A stretch of 64,000 nt of DNA, taken from Allium sativum. Its lineage: Eukaryota; Streptophyta; Magnoliopsida; Asparagales; Amaryllidaceae. The stretch is from positions 235,332,335-235,396,334 of the forward strand of contig CM060922.1 in the NCBI GenBank assembly GCA_030737875.1, in the 5' to 3' direction. Positions 32,007-43,851 of this stretch are shown here, piece after piece. Below the pieces are notes generated by a model, which saw only the letters and a program-made list of their open reading frames with translations, ran no database searches and was not told the DNA's origin. Every line of letters starts with the position of its first letter. Position 1 is the first letter of the stretch. A program made the translations under genes and the position numbers.

Positions 32007-32019
32007 AAGTGGGGGAGAA
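32007..32019 (+). promoter_or_regulatory. Polypurine tract of C
   Basis: AAGTGGGGGAGAA directly before the 3' LTR TGTAACACC. Confidence 0.92.
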
Positions 32020-32274
32020 TGTAACACCCCGGATTTTTCCGTTAACAGTAAATTAACAAATTAAAGTATAATTAAATTGTAACAGAAAAATTAAGGGAAA
32101 CGGACATCACCATTGCGTTCGTCTCGGAATTCTGCTTGAGATAGAGTCCGAGTTTGCGCAAAACGGATAACGTATGAAGAAGATATCTTTAATTTAAATA
32201 TTACAGCAAAACATGAAAAAGGAGAAGTAAGGAGAGGACAATAATTATTATTATTCTAAGACTTATTAACAAAA

Positions 32275-32348
32275 GCCTCTGTAGCTCAGTTGGTTAAGGC
32301 ATTGGATTTGTAGCATGGAGGTCGGGGGTTCGAACCCCGGTGGCGACA
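32275..32348 (+). ncRNA. tRNA-like sequence in 3' LTR of C
   Basis: Copy of 25588-25661 with two transitions (GCCTCTG for GCCTCTA, GGTGGCG for GGCGGCG). A-box and B-box unchanged. Confidence 0.7.
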
Positions 32349-32475
32349 TAATTTTTATCTCTGTTTTAGAGAGGGCCAACTGAGCATGCAAATACATGTA
32401 CGTATACAAATTCAAATTTTGAAAGGATAGGAACGTACATATAAGGAAATAAAGAAAATATATGTATATATATGA

Positions 32476-32516
<41 letters not shown>

Positions 32517-34263
32517 AAAATATATGTATACAATAGATAAAATTCAAATAGACTAAAACAGCTCAATTTAAAGTTTAATTTTTGAAAATCGAACCCAGTC
32601 CCTCCTGGCTGGCCTGGTCTGTGTTTGGTCGAATTTCTGTGGGTTGCTTTGTCATTAGGGCTAGGTGGCAAGTTTTAATTGGTCTCTCTATCTAATGAAT
32701 GGTTACGATCTAACCTAGCAACATCAATGGTTCTAATCAATTCCTAACCTCTATATAAACAACCCTAGACTAAACCCTAATCTATTCATTCAAATTAAGA
32801 GCATAACCGCCATGTTGCTGAGGAACGACTAAGAGTAGCCGCCATCTAGAGAGAGAGGATTAGGGAGAAAGTTCTAAAGCCTAAAGCAATTCAAGCAACC
32901 TAAAGCTAATCAATTCAACAAAGGAATCATATCTCTTAATTAGAGAATTTGCCGCAACCATTGTAAGTAGAGTATTACTTTGGTATGAACAAATGATTGT
33001 GTAGATATGTATGCTTGAATTGTGGCAATGAAATTCGTATTTGTGCGATTTATATACTTTTGGATATTCTGAATTATGTCATTCAATTATAAAGAACTAC
33101 ATGCGGTAGTTCTATGCAAATATACGTTTGGAATATTGCGCAAATTATGTAGTCTATGTTGAAGCTACATGTATGTAGTTGATTGAAATTCATGCAAGTT
33201 TGGGGCTTTGTTATTATGCCATCATGATATCTATTTTGTGCATAAATCATTTTGCAAGTAATTGAGACAAGTTTGGTTGTTATAGTTCATATGAAACTAT
33301 GTTGGAATTTTGACACCATAATCCATGTATTAAGTCATGCTTTTGCAAAACTTATGAATATGGCTAGGCTATGAATGATATTGGGCATAATTGAAATTCA
33401 TGATTAAGTCTATCTTGTTTAAAAGAATTATATGATGACATATGTGAGACATGGCTAAGTTAGACACAAAAATTCTTTTTTTTGCAAGTTAAAAGCAAAC
33501 ACCATGATTAGGAATATTTATGCATAAGTATACCATCGTTATGTGATTAAATTTAATTAAGTTGAACTATGCTTTTGTGTTAGTAACAAAGTATCCTCTT
33601 TGTAAACATGTAGAAACCTTATGAACATGACTTGTTTATATTTATGCCATGAACAAATTTAACTATACCTATGCCATGTTTATGCTAGAAGTATTTATGC
33701 CATGCTTATGTTTGACATTATGCCATGTTTATGCTAGAAGTATTTATGCCATGTTTGACATTATGCCATGTTTATGCTAAAAGTATTTATGCCATGCTTA
33801 TGTTTGACATTATGCCTAAGTAAAAATATAGGTTCATGGGTCAATAATGATATCTCAATTACAAGTTCACATGCTTTGATTCATGTCACCTATGTTACCA
33901 CTATGCAAGTACACCAGTTTCTATTATGTATTTCCAACGTCATATGCAAGTTCATGCGCTCACCTTCCCCTCTTTGTGTATGTAATCACGCTTTAAGCCT
34001 CCCCTTTTCGCATGGCTAAATTGGGCTTTAAAAGGCTAAGCCCAATATATATAAACGGACGTGTAAAACGGGGGAAAATAATGTTGGGTTAAAATTACTA
34101 ATGAATGAAAACTAAAGTAGAAGGGCCCAAATTCAAGTATGGGTTGGGCCCATGATTGGTGTAACCTTTACACCATTAACTTAATAATGGGCCGCAAATA
34201 TTTACATATAAGAAATAAAGAAGAATGACAAGATATATAAATGTAGAAAATACGATATGTTTA

Positions 34264-34463
34264 ACCCGAGGTTGGATTGAGTTGTGATGTAAACCTGCCC
34301 GGAACCGCCCGGCTGTCCAGTAGTCACAACAATACCTATCCAATGTGGGAGGTTAAACATGGAGCCCAATAAGGACCCGAGGTTAGACTGAGTTGTGGCG
34401 TAAGACTGCCCGGAACCAACCGGCAACAGGCAGCCACAGCAATACCTGTCTAATGTGAGAGGT
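34264..34463 (+). other. LTR hairpin pair, C 3' LTR
   Basis: Two modules at 34264-34353 and 34375-34463, stems and loops identical to those of the 5' LTR. Confidence 0.78.
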
Positions 34464-36295
34464 TAGGGCCTTAATAAGACAATTAAGGCTGAATCAGGAT
34501 TGTTAGGATTAAGTGGACTAAGACTTAATCAAAATGGAACATGCTAAACTAAACGGACTGGTGGGGTTAGGTTAGAAAACACTTAACCAACTTAGCATGT
34601 TGGCTAGAGATAGAAAACCTAGTAACGGGGGACCCTTTTCAGCAGTAACCCTACACGGTGTATCATGATACCCTGAAACTAGGCAGGGTGGGGCACGATT
34701 ACTGGGCTGATTGTAAGAGGTCAAAAATCGACGGCGGTGATGTAGCAGTGTAGGTTCTAACGGTATGCGGGCGTGCACGCACTCCGGCGCAGAAAAATAA
34801 AGCACTGGGCACCAGTAGCATACCTGTGCACTCTAAGGTTGTGTCGGGTTGCCACTATGGGACTTGATACACCCCATGGTGGAACCAGCATAGGTAACTA
34901 CAGACATCGGGGGCCGTAAGACACATGTAACTTTGCGAGTAGGAGCCGATCATCATAGGATGGATCACATCACCCTGATTATGGGGTGCCAGTTGGAAAC
35001 TAGTTTATATGGGTTCAGAGATTAACATGGGGTACGATAGTATATTCGACCCTAGACAACTTAACCAAGTTATAATGCATGCCCACTTCCTGTTTATACT
35101 TATCATACCCAGTTCTTTATTCATAGACAAAGTAGTACTAGACTTACTCAGGCTTTATGTCTGACTCTATTTTTCTTTCGTCTTCTTTCTTCCGTTCCCC
35201 CCCCCCCCAGGTCCTCAGGGAGGGAACACAGCAGCTTGACCAGCCTTAGCATCCAGCTTGAAGAAGAGAAATGTATTGCTTGGACTTTCCTGTTTTGAAC
35301 TATGGCTTTGGACAATCACTATGAGGGCTTTGCAGTTTATCTATGTTTTATTTATGCTTCTTTAAATCATGTACTCAAGACAGATTATGAAAGTATTATG
35401 TTATGTTTTTGGAAAGGATGTTGTTGCAACACGTATTTGACTTTATGAAATAAAAGTTTGTTGTTCTTCCGCTGTTTACAAATATGTGTTCTTATATCTG
35501 TCTTGTATATCTGTGACTTGTACTTATAAACCTCCACCAAAATTAGGGCATTCCCTTTGAGAGTGACCCTAACGGAGGTGGGGTGTTTCAGATGTTGATG
35601 GTGCGTTCCAACCGGGTCATGTGCGTGCACGGATCCCGGTCTGCCTCTGAGGATGTAAGACGTCATGACATCTGTAAATAGGTCTATGCCAATTGGTTGT
35701 CACTTTAGGGAGTGATACACCCTACTGTGGGGCCGACACAGGGTATTTATGTATTAGGGAGCCGATCGCTTGGGTAGGGTTTTAGGGTACACTTAGTTCT
35801 GTCTGTTTCTGTTGGTATCGTCTGTCTCTGTTGTGTGGCAACACCCGTCTGTTTCTACGTGGTACCGTCTGTTCGGGTGGTAAAGGCCCAATCACTAGTG
35901 TACACCAAATTCTACATTCTGTTTCCGTAGAGATTAATCTATTTCTGCTTCTGTCTGTTTCTGTTCGGGTGGTAAAGGCCCAATTACTAGCACTCTCTTC
36001 TATGGAAATTATTCTGTAACCGTTTCTGTTTCTGTTTAGACATTAGGGTGACACCTAATTCTGTTATACTAGTATTAGTGCAGAGAAGTAAGATATAAAT
36101 AAGAAGCATGGCTTGTCTACATCATTCTGTTTTTGCTATTTAACCTAAGTATATCTACTGCTCTTGTTACGGCCATCTCTTATCCAGTTTTGCTTTCATG
36201 TCATTATTATTATTATCTGTTCATATGCTGAAAGTCACTGGACTTGCCAGACTTTATGTCTGACCTTGCTTGTTTTCGCCCCTTTTCTTCCATTT

Positions 36296-36312
36296 CCCCC
36301 CCCCCCCCTCAG
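36296..36312 (+). repeat. C-run with TCAG in LTR D
   Basis: Thirteen C followed by TCAGG, preceded by TTTTCGCCCCTTTTCTTCC. It corresponds to the acceptor-like tract in C (28494-28512), to the G-runs of A (3458, 11458) and to 60178-60195 in H (antisense). Confidence 0.6.
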
Positions 36313-36652
36313 GTTATCCAAGGAGGGAATACTTTAGCCTGATCCGGATTCCTTCTGCTTGAAGTGCTTAAAGCATGGCTTGGCTCTGTATAGCTTCCGT
36401 TCTGTGGGGATTTTTGATTTTAAAGTTTTGTACTCTGATGGCTTTTGAACAAGGCTGATATATATGTACTTGAGTTTTTGGTAAAGTTGTAACCAAACTG
36501 ATTCCTGTCCGCTGCAATAAAGTTATAAAGTTTTTAAAGTACTATTTTTACATCTGTCTTGTAATATTCTGTTCTGTTTACTAAAATGCTCCATCAAAGT
36601 TAAGGCATTCCCTTTGTGAGTGACCTTAACGGAGGTGGGGTGTTATAGTATG

Positions 36653-36894
36653 CATACATCTTTGAGCAACCATAACAAATCCATTAGCATACAATGTAAG
36701 ATCAAATAAATGTCCATTACTTTCCCCTTCTGATAATAACAAGTATAACGACTAGTTAATTCATTTTGTGCCACCATATAATGATATTCAACATGATGGA
36801 GCAGCAAAAAAATAAACAAATTTTTTAATCAATAGCTATATACGAGAAATGAAACAACATTATATTTTGATTCTTAAAAGGAAATTTTGTGTAC
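36653..36894. other. Flanking DNA right of solo LTR D
   Basis: AT-rich, no gene. On the minus strand it would be intron sequence downstream of the methionine synthase exon. It was joined to 1331-1932 before D inserted. Confidence 0.4.
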
Positions 36895-37106
36895 CTTTGC
36901 CTATAATAGATTCAAGACTGCTAAGTGTAGTGAGGGAAGCAGCAAGATCATTAGCCCAGATGTTTCTTCCATCGACAACTCCAGCAAAAAGAATCTTTTA
37001 AGAAGGAAAGCCATTATTTTTTTATCAAATCAAGACATTTGGTTCCACGAACAAGGTCAAATCTATAACCAGATATTCCTTTCGATCCAGTAAGTGTCCT
37101 AAAAGG
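36895..37106 (-). pseudogene. Methionine synthase (cobalamin-independent) exon fragment
   Basis: The minus-strand translation gives GYRFDLVRGTKCLDLIK and then, in another frame, [21 protein letters not shown] followed by [12 protein letters not shown]. These are diagnostic of the N-terminal half of the plant 5-methyltetrahydropteroyltriglutamate-homocysteine methyltransferase. The enzyme makes methionine from homocysteine and uses zinc in its C-terminal half, which is absent here. A frameshift in an A-run (about 37013) and a TAA two codons before the ILFAG stretch break it. The exon ends GGCAAAG|GTAC, a plausible donor, so this is an intron-bearing genomic copy rather than a processed one. 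No further exons were found nearby. Confidence 0.78.
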
Positions 37107-38680
37107 TGGACGAGCATAGATAAAAATTTATGTTACTAAGCTATAGGCGATTTCTACTAGCTACTAGAGATGATGGTTATCGATCGACTACGGCTTCGAC
37201 GAGTACAAATTAGGCACGAGGACGATTATGAAGGAGCCTATTCTCTTTTACCAACGATCTAGAGGCAATGGAAATGTAGTTAGAAAGAAAATTTTATCGT
37301 CGATGTCGATTGAAACTATTTTAATTTCTTTACACGAAGTAGACGGAGGGAAAATGAAATGTGAGCGCTAAATCTTACAGCGTTACACTGGAAATTCAGC
37401 ATATAAATAAATAAATAAATGTAACTTTTCAAATGCAAAACAAATCTCTTGAGATATTTCTCCAGTCAAATATTTGATGTCGACATCTTCAAGTAACAAG
37501 AAAGAAAGGAAGTCTATAACATTATTTTGGTACGACCACAATCACCGTGAATTAATAACAAAATCTTATTTAATGGCAAAATGAAATCTCGCAACATCCT
37601 TTCAAATTAGAAAGGAAATCCAGATGGGATTTCGTGTGTCTATGCCAGTCTGAAATTTCGGTCAAATAAACGCCTTCCAAATCTGAATAGGAATTCTTTT
37701 ATCCTATCTTTCGATTAAATCATCTGTATATTTTATTTCCGCGTTTCTCGTCTATTTCCAAGAGTCTTATCTCCTACGTGCGAGCACAGTAAGACAGTAA
37801 TAAAGCGGGCCCTACATTTTTTTTCTTGATCCACTAAATAAGCGAGGAATTGAGATCAAATCCTCTGTCCCCAAATTTCCCTATACCCCTGTCCCCATCC
37901 AATCAAAGTCTCTGATTTTCACAATTTAGCAATTAAGTCGAACATAAACAAAGGGCTTAACTGCAAAAGGTGGAAATCAGGGGGTGTTTATTGGTTAGGT
38001 ACAGAGGGACAGGGGGGTTTGGGTACAGGGGATTATTTTCGGAATTATTTACTTTAGATCTTTATCTACTTTCTCGTCTTTGTCTTAGTTTAGAGAAACA
38101 CCCCATCCTTCTCAATTTGTCGCTCATTAATGTGGGCCAATGATCAAAATCTCTTCTTGGATTTGTTGACACTATAAGACAGATTTCGTATTTGTTAAAA
38201 ATATATCACACATGAATTCTTATGCAGCTTTGTCTTAGGGAATTGTTTGCATACTTTTAGGCACACTATTTCCTTGTTAAATCTCATTAATGTTATGACT
38301 TCCTTTGTGTTGTTTTGAGAGAAATACACTTGTTTATTGTTGTGGTCATTTCAACAAACACGTTACGTTCAATATAATTTAAACATTCATGGACAATTGT
38401 GTTTGCTGGAATGATTTCTTACATATGCTTTCCTTTTATTATATACACTAGCTCCTTAATCAGAGATCATCTACATTCTTTAAGAAATAAAACATCATAT
38501 ACTAATATATGTATTATTTCATAAGTGTATGTGTATGTTTTCTAGTTTATAAGATTTTAGTTGCAAGATTTTATTTATTCGAAAACGTTAAGTCATAAGC
38601 CTAAGTATATGCATATCTCCATATATATTTATATATCAATATATATTCATGAATATATAATCACATACAAATTCTTAGTT
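37107..38680. other. Unassigned DNA right of the methionine synthase fragment
   Basis: About 1.6 kb without a recognisable gene on either strand. It holds an ATAA-type repeat at 37400-37418 and an AT-rich zone at 38600-38660. It may be old host intergenic or intron DNA, or an LTR too diverged to recognise. Confidence 0.35.
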
Positions 38681-38797
38681 ATTTAAGTTTGTATTTAAAA
38701 ATTGAATTTCTTTTTAATTACCTGATTTACTTCAGTTTGATTTAAATTGACCAATGTTTCTAATTAAACAAGGTCAGTTAAAACCCGGGACATTACA
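38681..38797 (-). repeat. LTR-like terminus abutting element F
   Basis: It ends GTTAAAACCCGGGACATTACA at 38797, very like the end at 1330 (GTTAAAAATATGGGACATTACA). It adjoins F in mid-coding sequence, so it is not F's own LTR in its normal place. How far left it extends is unclear. Confidence 0.4.
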
Positions 38798-39729
38798 CTA
38801 CTGATCCAAGAATACGGGTAGGGACTCGCCTGACTGTCGCCTCCCGTTCCACTTCTACCTCTTCCAATACACCCAGCTCAACTACTTCTACGGTGTCATG
38901 CAAGCACTTCCGCAGATGAGAAGCGTGGAAAACATCATGAACGCCAGATAGATTTTTTGGGAGCTTTACTCTATAGGCCATTTAGCCATTCCTCTCGGTT
39001 ATGGGAAATGGTCCCACAAACCTAGGTGCTAACTTCCGCACCAATCCGAAGCGAACCACATTCCTCAGAGGTGATACTTTGATAAAAACTAAGTCTCCCA
39101 CTTCAAATTTGATGTCTTGTCTGGATAGGACTTCTGCCTATCTTGAGTTGTCTCAATCCGCCATCAAATAAGATCAATCTTTTTGGACATTTCTCTTACC
39201 ATATCTGGTTCCAGTAATAATCTTTATGTAGATTCCCACCAATAATTTGGTGATCTACAGGGTCATCTGTATAATGCTTCGAAGTGTGCCATGACGATGT
39301 TGGCTTGATAACTGTTGTTATAGGCAAACTCTACTAATGGAAGGTGCTCTTCCCAAGTCCCTCTGAAATCTAGGATACACAACCTCAAAAGATCCTCTAT
39401 ATTCTATTCACCCTCTCCGTTTGTCCATCAGTTCGAGGATGATAAGAGATGCTCAAACACAATTGTGTACCTAATGCCTCTTGCAATTTCCTCCAAATTT
39501 CACTGGTAAAGATGCGGTCGTGATCGCTTACGATGCTGGAAGGTAGTCCATGAAGACGAACTATCTCACGAACATAAATTACTGCCAACCATGATGTCGT
39601 CCTCTTACTCTTCACTAGAAAGAAATGAGCGTCCTTAGTCAATCTGTCCACTACTACACAAATACTGATGTTGTCTTTCTTTGATCTAGGCAAACCATCT
39701 TTGAAGTCCATGGAGACGCTCTCCCATTT
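38798..39729 (-). pseudogene. Integrase core and tail of F
   Basis: From the right: MDFKDGLPRSKKDN with the first catalytic Asp, SDHDRIFTS (SDRDP-like) and YHPRTDGQTERVN with Glu. It is then broken by frameshifts through 39390-39000, and ends with AYRVKLPKNLSGVHDVFHAS and RILG at 38820. The chromodomain proper is gone. Its upstream continuation is at 46930, interrupted by E. Confidence 0.85.
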
Positions 39730-42700
39730 TATAACTGCCCGAAATCCCCCTTATGGGAAATCACGGATTTTTACTGAGGACAAGATGAATCAGAACACGA
39801 ATAGAAGAACATTTCGAAATCAATTCCTATTCGATATTCATTATAAAAATGAATAAAATCGATATAAATATCACTCGTGTCAAAATCGCGCATATCTAAT
39901 CCACACGGCTTTATATATTTCAATAACTTCGTTATTCTATTCAACAAATGAATATTTTCTTCAACACATGAATATATATTTTTATTCAACACATGAATAT
40001 TTATTCTATTCAACACATGAATTTATATTTTTATTCAACACATGAATATTTATTCTATTCAACACATGAATTTTATTCAATTCAACACATGAATTTTCAT
40101 TCTATTCAACACATGAATTTTCTTTTATAATATTCCTTATTTTTCAAATTGGAATGAGGCCCAATCAATTACCATATATTGTTAATTATATGGATTCCAA
40201 CCAAAACATGTATATAATAGCAACGATAAATAATCAACCATCATCCAGAGTGCACCACACAACTGCATACGCGTTAAATATAAATAATTAACGCTTACAC
40301 AGTCTGTTAGCCAATCAATCGACATACAACTAAATAATTGGGATTAGTGTACGGCCAAATATCATCCCAACACCCGTGTGGGGTTTCAAATCAACAAACA
40401 CAGATTTTTATTTGTGCAGTTAGGCGGCGTGTAAAATTTGTCGTCCCAATCAATATCAGTCAAATGGGTGTACATAAACAAATTGTTCGTTTTGTAAATG
40501 AATATTTTTTTTACATACATGTTAAAAATTATATTTTTAACTATAAAATAATTTATTCATTCCACTTTACACAATCAACTTTCACAACACATCAATTAAA
40601 CAAACAAGTCATCCATGGTCTGTGGACAACGGGTGTCGGGTGCTGCTAAGCACTGTCTGCATCCTAGTATATATTTCAAACTAGAAATAAAAATAAAAAT
40701 GAGGAGTTCTCACCGAGAAGCTAAACCAAACGCCGCGACTCTTCATATGTAGAAAATCTTCGCCGTGCTCACCTTTTGTCACTTTAGTCGTTCGTATTCG
40801 CTACATATATAAAAATCACATTTTTATATCAACGCTAGATACATAATAAAAATCAGATTTTTATTTTGCTATATATATAATAAAAATTGAATTTTTACAT
40901 AGCTATAAATTATATTTTAACTTCGCTATGATATTATAAAAATCACATTTTTATTACAACGCCTTTACATATATGAAAGTTACATTTTTAACATCATGTT
41001 TATATTTTAAAGATCATATTTTTATCCCGCTACGTTCCATATAAAAATTATATTTTTAAACCTTTCTTTTCATAAAAAAGATTATATTTTATCTCGTTCT
41101 TTTCATATTATAAAAATCTTAACTTCTCTATTTTAAAAATATAATCTTTTCTCCTTTCAAAATATAATATTTATATACTAAAAACCCTATTTTTCATACA
41201 TAGAAAATTCATATCTTTATAGTTTAAAAATCACATCTTTTATTATTTCAAAATATCTAATCTTTGTTTATATAAAATATCTAATTTTTGTATATCTAAA
41301 AATCAAATCTTTTATATGTGAAAAAAGAAAGTCTTTTATATGTGAAAAATCAGTTTTTTCCTAAGCTAAAAATCAAATAAAACAAAATAAATAAATAAAA
41401 TCGGAGACTTACATTCAAAAACTCGGATTTTGGTTTCCGGAGACATGGTGGCTCAACTGGAGGAGGGAGGAGGTCGCTGGTGCCGTCATAGGTGGTGGAG
41501 TGGTGCTGAGGCGGCGTTCGATTTGGGTTAGTGGTTTGAATGCTTCATAGGTTTTGGGGTTGGGGTGTTCGAACAAAGGGAGGAGGACAGGGTGCTCCAG
41601 CGTCGATTGGGGAGCGGCACGACGTGGCAGGGGCCAGGTGGCGGGGCCCCTCCAATGGCCGGCGCCAGCCATCTCGGGTGATTCCTATTCGCTACTAGAG
41701 AAAGGGAAGCGGGTTTGAGGAGAGAGCGAGTGCGAGCGAAAAGGGGGGGTGTCGGCCGGAGATGCAACATCAAGGGAGGAGGGGGCAGCCTCCGACGCGG
41801 CGGCGCGCTCCTCGGAGGCGACGAGATCAAAAATGGGGGCGGGTCTTTTTTTTATTTACTTTGACTGATAGTTTGACCAGGTAGGGAGAGGTAGGGTCAT
41901 AATACATATATATATATATTTAATTAAATTAATTTATTCTCCAAGAAAATTTGCCTTTTCATTTGATCTCAAATTTGAAACCAACGACTGTTGTCACTAG
42001 TTAATTACCCCCATCCTGAACACAACGGGATATGTATCGTAAGCCAATTCGGCCGTTTCGATCATTTTTCGTCAAAATCGAAATATAACTCTATATATTG
42101 AATTTGAACGCACATTTCAATTTACCGGGGTCACATACTGACCCGAGAAATTCCGTAAAAATTATTTCTAACTTCGTATTAACGATACGGTCCTAACATA
42201 ACTAATTTCGTCAAATTTGAAAATCGTTTGAAAAATGGCCATTTTCTAGTCGATCAAAACTGACAGAAACTGTCAAAACACGTTTTCTTTCGCCACTCTC
42301 ACATATTGATTCAGAAAATTATGAATTTTGGAATCTAGAAATAATTTGACAACCCGGATCCAACAAAATTGGTTTTGTCAAAAATGAAGGTCGTTTGCAA
42401 AATTCCGATTTTAAAGGGCCAGAATTCTATAGCGGCTTTTCTGAATTTTCAATTGGGCATAACTTTTTATCATCCTCTATGAAATTTCAATTTTTCGGAT
42501 TCGTTGGAAAGATATTTTCAAATAGATTCAATATTTTTGGTTTTGCTAAAATCGGGTTTATTTTGAATCCTGTAATTCATTTGAAATTTGAAATCGAATT
42601 TTCAAACTACCGCCTCATTTTCGATTCCTTTTATAATTAAAAATAATTAATTATATTCTAACGTCGATTCAAATCAATGTATACATTCTAATTCTATTCA

Positions 42701-42805
42701 AAAAAAAATTTCTTCATATTTAAAATAAACCATTTTAAATATTCAAAATTCAATAAATTGCCAAAATAAAAATTTTAAATTGGCTCGGATTTCCGGGTTA
42801 TTACA
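39730..42805 (-). repeat. Left LTR of E
   Basis: 3076 bp. It includes the TTCAACACATGAAT repeat (39939-40120), a zone of AAAATC/GATTTT alternation (40800-41350) and a GC-rich block (41440-41840) that gives spurious open frames on both strands. The plus-strand end is GATTTCCGGGTTATTACA. Confidence 0.92.
39939..40120. repeat. TTCAACACATGAAT tandem repeat
   Basis: About eight copies with AT-rich spacers of variable length (unit 21-31 bp). Equivalent array at 44060-44242 in the right LTR. Confidence 0.8.
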
Positions 42806-43483
42806 CTCTCCCCCACTTAAAACTTTTTGTCCTCGAAAAGGAACGAAGCTGAAAGTTGTTTTACAAATCAACTCAACTTCCATTATTTTCATTTTGGCTT
42901 AAGTTCTTCAACTTTTCAGTTTCTAAGAACTTTTCAAATTTTTCAAAAATTTGGCTAACACCCTAAATTTTCGAAAAATTTCGCCATAACCTCCCTGCAT
43001 CGGGAGCTTCGGGATATTTAAAATAGCCTCCCATGGCCCTCACAAATCCAAAAAGAAAAAAAAGAAACAGCCAAGCGGCAAGCCAATCGGCTCATAGAAT
43101 CATCAAAAACCCAAGGAATACAATAAACATGTACCTATTTGTCGGGCAAACAATTTTATTCCTCTTCTCTAGCCTCCTTGCTATGACTTGTTCAATGTAA
43201 GTACATGTATATGCATGCAAATGTGAACTAATTTTCAATACAACTAACTATTTGATCAATTTGGCTAAATGTTCCAACATTTAATTAATCGAACAATATT
43301 CAAACAACACAATCAACAATCCATTAGTTGATTATCTTTTCAAATTCCTAACTTTGGTATAAATCTAAAAATCAGATTTTTGATGCCAAATCACAACAAA
43401 TAATCCTATGTAACTTTTGGTTCTCACACCAGTCTAATGGAAATATATACATATCACACCTTCGAAACTCGAAAACAGACCAT

Positions 43484-43501
43484 TGATGACGTACGTCATC
43501 A
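43484..43501. promoter_or_regulatory. Perfect palindrome with two TGACGT sites
   Basis: TGATGACGTACGTCATCA, perfect over 18 bp, containing TGACGT and ACGTCA back to back, the core bound by plant bZIP (TGA-type) factors. Function inferred. Confidence 0.4.
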
Positions 43502-43836
43502 GTAGAATCATGCCCGGGCGACTAGGGTGTGACTCTATATCTACCCAGTATTAAAACTTAAAATACACGTGGATCAGATGTATATGCAAAATCTTTATAT
43601 ACTTGATTGTCCAAATTCAATACAAATAAATATTCAAATACGAATAATTGATTTAAATTTTCAAAACAAAAATCATTTTCATTTTTATTTGAAAACAACA
43701 CCCTTCACACTCGTTCTTGGGTACTATTGATCCCATCTCTAATGAGTCATTCTCATTGGATATTACTAATCCAATCTCTAATGAATTCTTTCGTTTGGTT
43801 CTAACGTGTCTTGTTCTCCGAGCATTGTAAACCAAA

Positions 43837-43848
43837 GCTCTGATACCA
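43837..43848 (-). promoter_or_regulatory. Primer binding site of E
   Basis: The minus strand reads TGGTATCAGAGC, three bases from the 5' LTR. The same primer class as the coding elements fits mobilisation by them. Confidence 0.9.
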
Positions 43849-43851
43849 AGT

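Larger units (their letters stand above)
25333..35590 (+). mobile_element. Element C: young, RT/integrase-deleted chromovirus
   Basis: 10.26 kb with target duplications GATGT at 25328-25332 and 35591-35595. LTRs are 25333-28892 and 32020-35590, with primer site 28895 and polypurine tract 32007. Comparing the LTRs I counted about 13 substitutions plus length changes in one AT run and one C-run (about 0.4%), so this is much the youngest insertion here. The internal region carries an intact Gag-protease frame and a chromodomain, but RT, RNase H and the integrase core are missing. It must have been mobilised by enzymes from another copy. Confidence 0.97.
32020..35590 (+). repeat. 3' LTR of C
   Basis: 3571 bp, nearly identical to the 5' LTR. 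It differs by an AT run of about 35 bp (32479-32513) against 20 bp, a C-run of 12 against 17, and about 13 scattered substitutions, mostly transitions. Confidence 0.96.
1938..36647 (+). mobile_element. Solo LTR D, split by elements A, B and C
   Basis: D begins TGTAACATCCCG at 1938 and ends GGGGTGTTATA at 36647 (the expected terminal CA has become TA). It is flanked by the 5-bp direct repeat GTATG at 1933-1937 and 36648-36652. Its own sequence is 1938-3105, 13958-14019, 24113-25332 and 35596-36647, about 3.5 kb, close to the 3.56-kb LTR of C, with which it shares its start, tRNA-like insert, hairpin pair, C-run and end. No internal domain, primer site or second LTR is present, so it is a solo LTR left by LTR-LTR recombination. 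It is clearly older than the three insertions inside it. Confidence 0.9.
42806..43851. other. Internal region of E, non-coding
   Basis: Opens with the polypurine tract (minus TAAGTGGGGGAGAG, 42806-42819) and ends with the primer site (43837-43848). No open frame resembles a retroelement protein. It holds an 18-bp perfect palindrome at 43484-43501. Confidence 0.85.

Noticed and set aside
36887..37093. Plus-strand frame over the methionine synthase fragment
   Set aside because: It is antisense to the recognisable exon.
36653..38797. Left LTR of F
   Set aside because: It lacks the start, GTCGAC or E2F motifs, hairpin pair and C-run that F's right LTR shares with A, and it contains host-like coding sequence.
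39939..40120. CRISPR-like array of TTCAACACATGAAT
   Set aside because: Spacers are short, AT-rich and similar, the array is duplicated in both LTRs, and the DNA is plant nuclear.
41415..41830. Pro/Arg-rich frames in the GC-rich block of E, with similar ones at 45534-45983
   Set aside because: The frame is not kept between the two LTRs and frames are open on both strands; composition effect.
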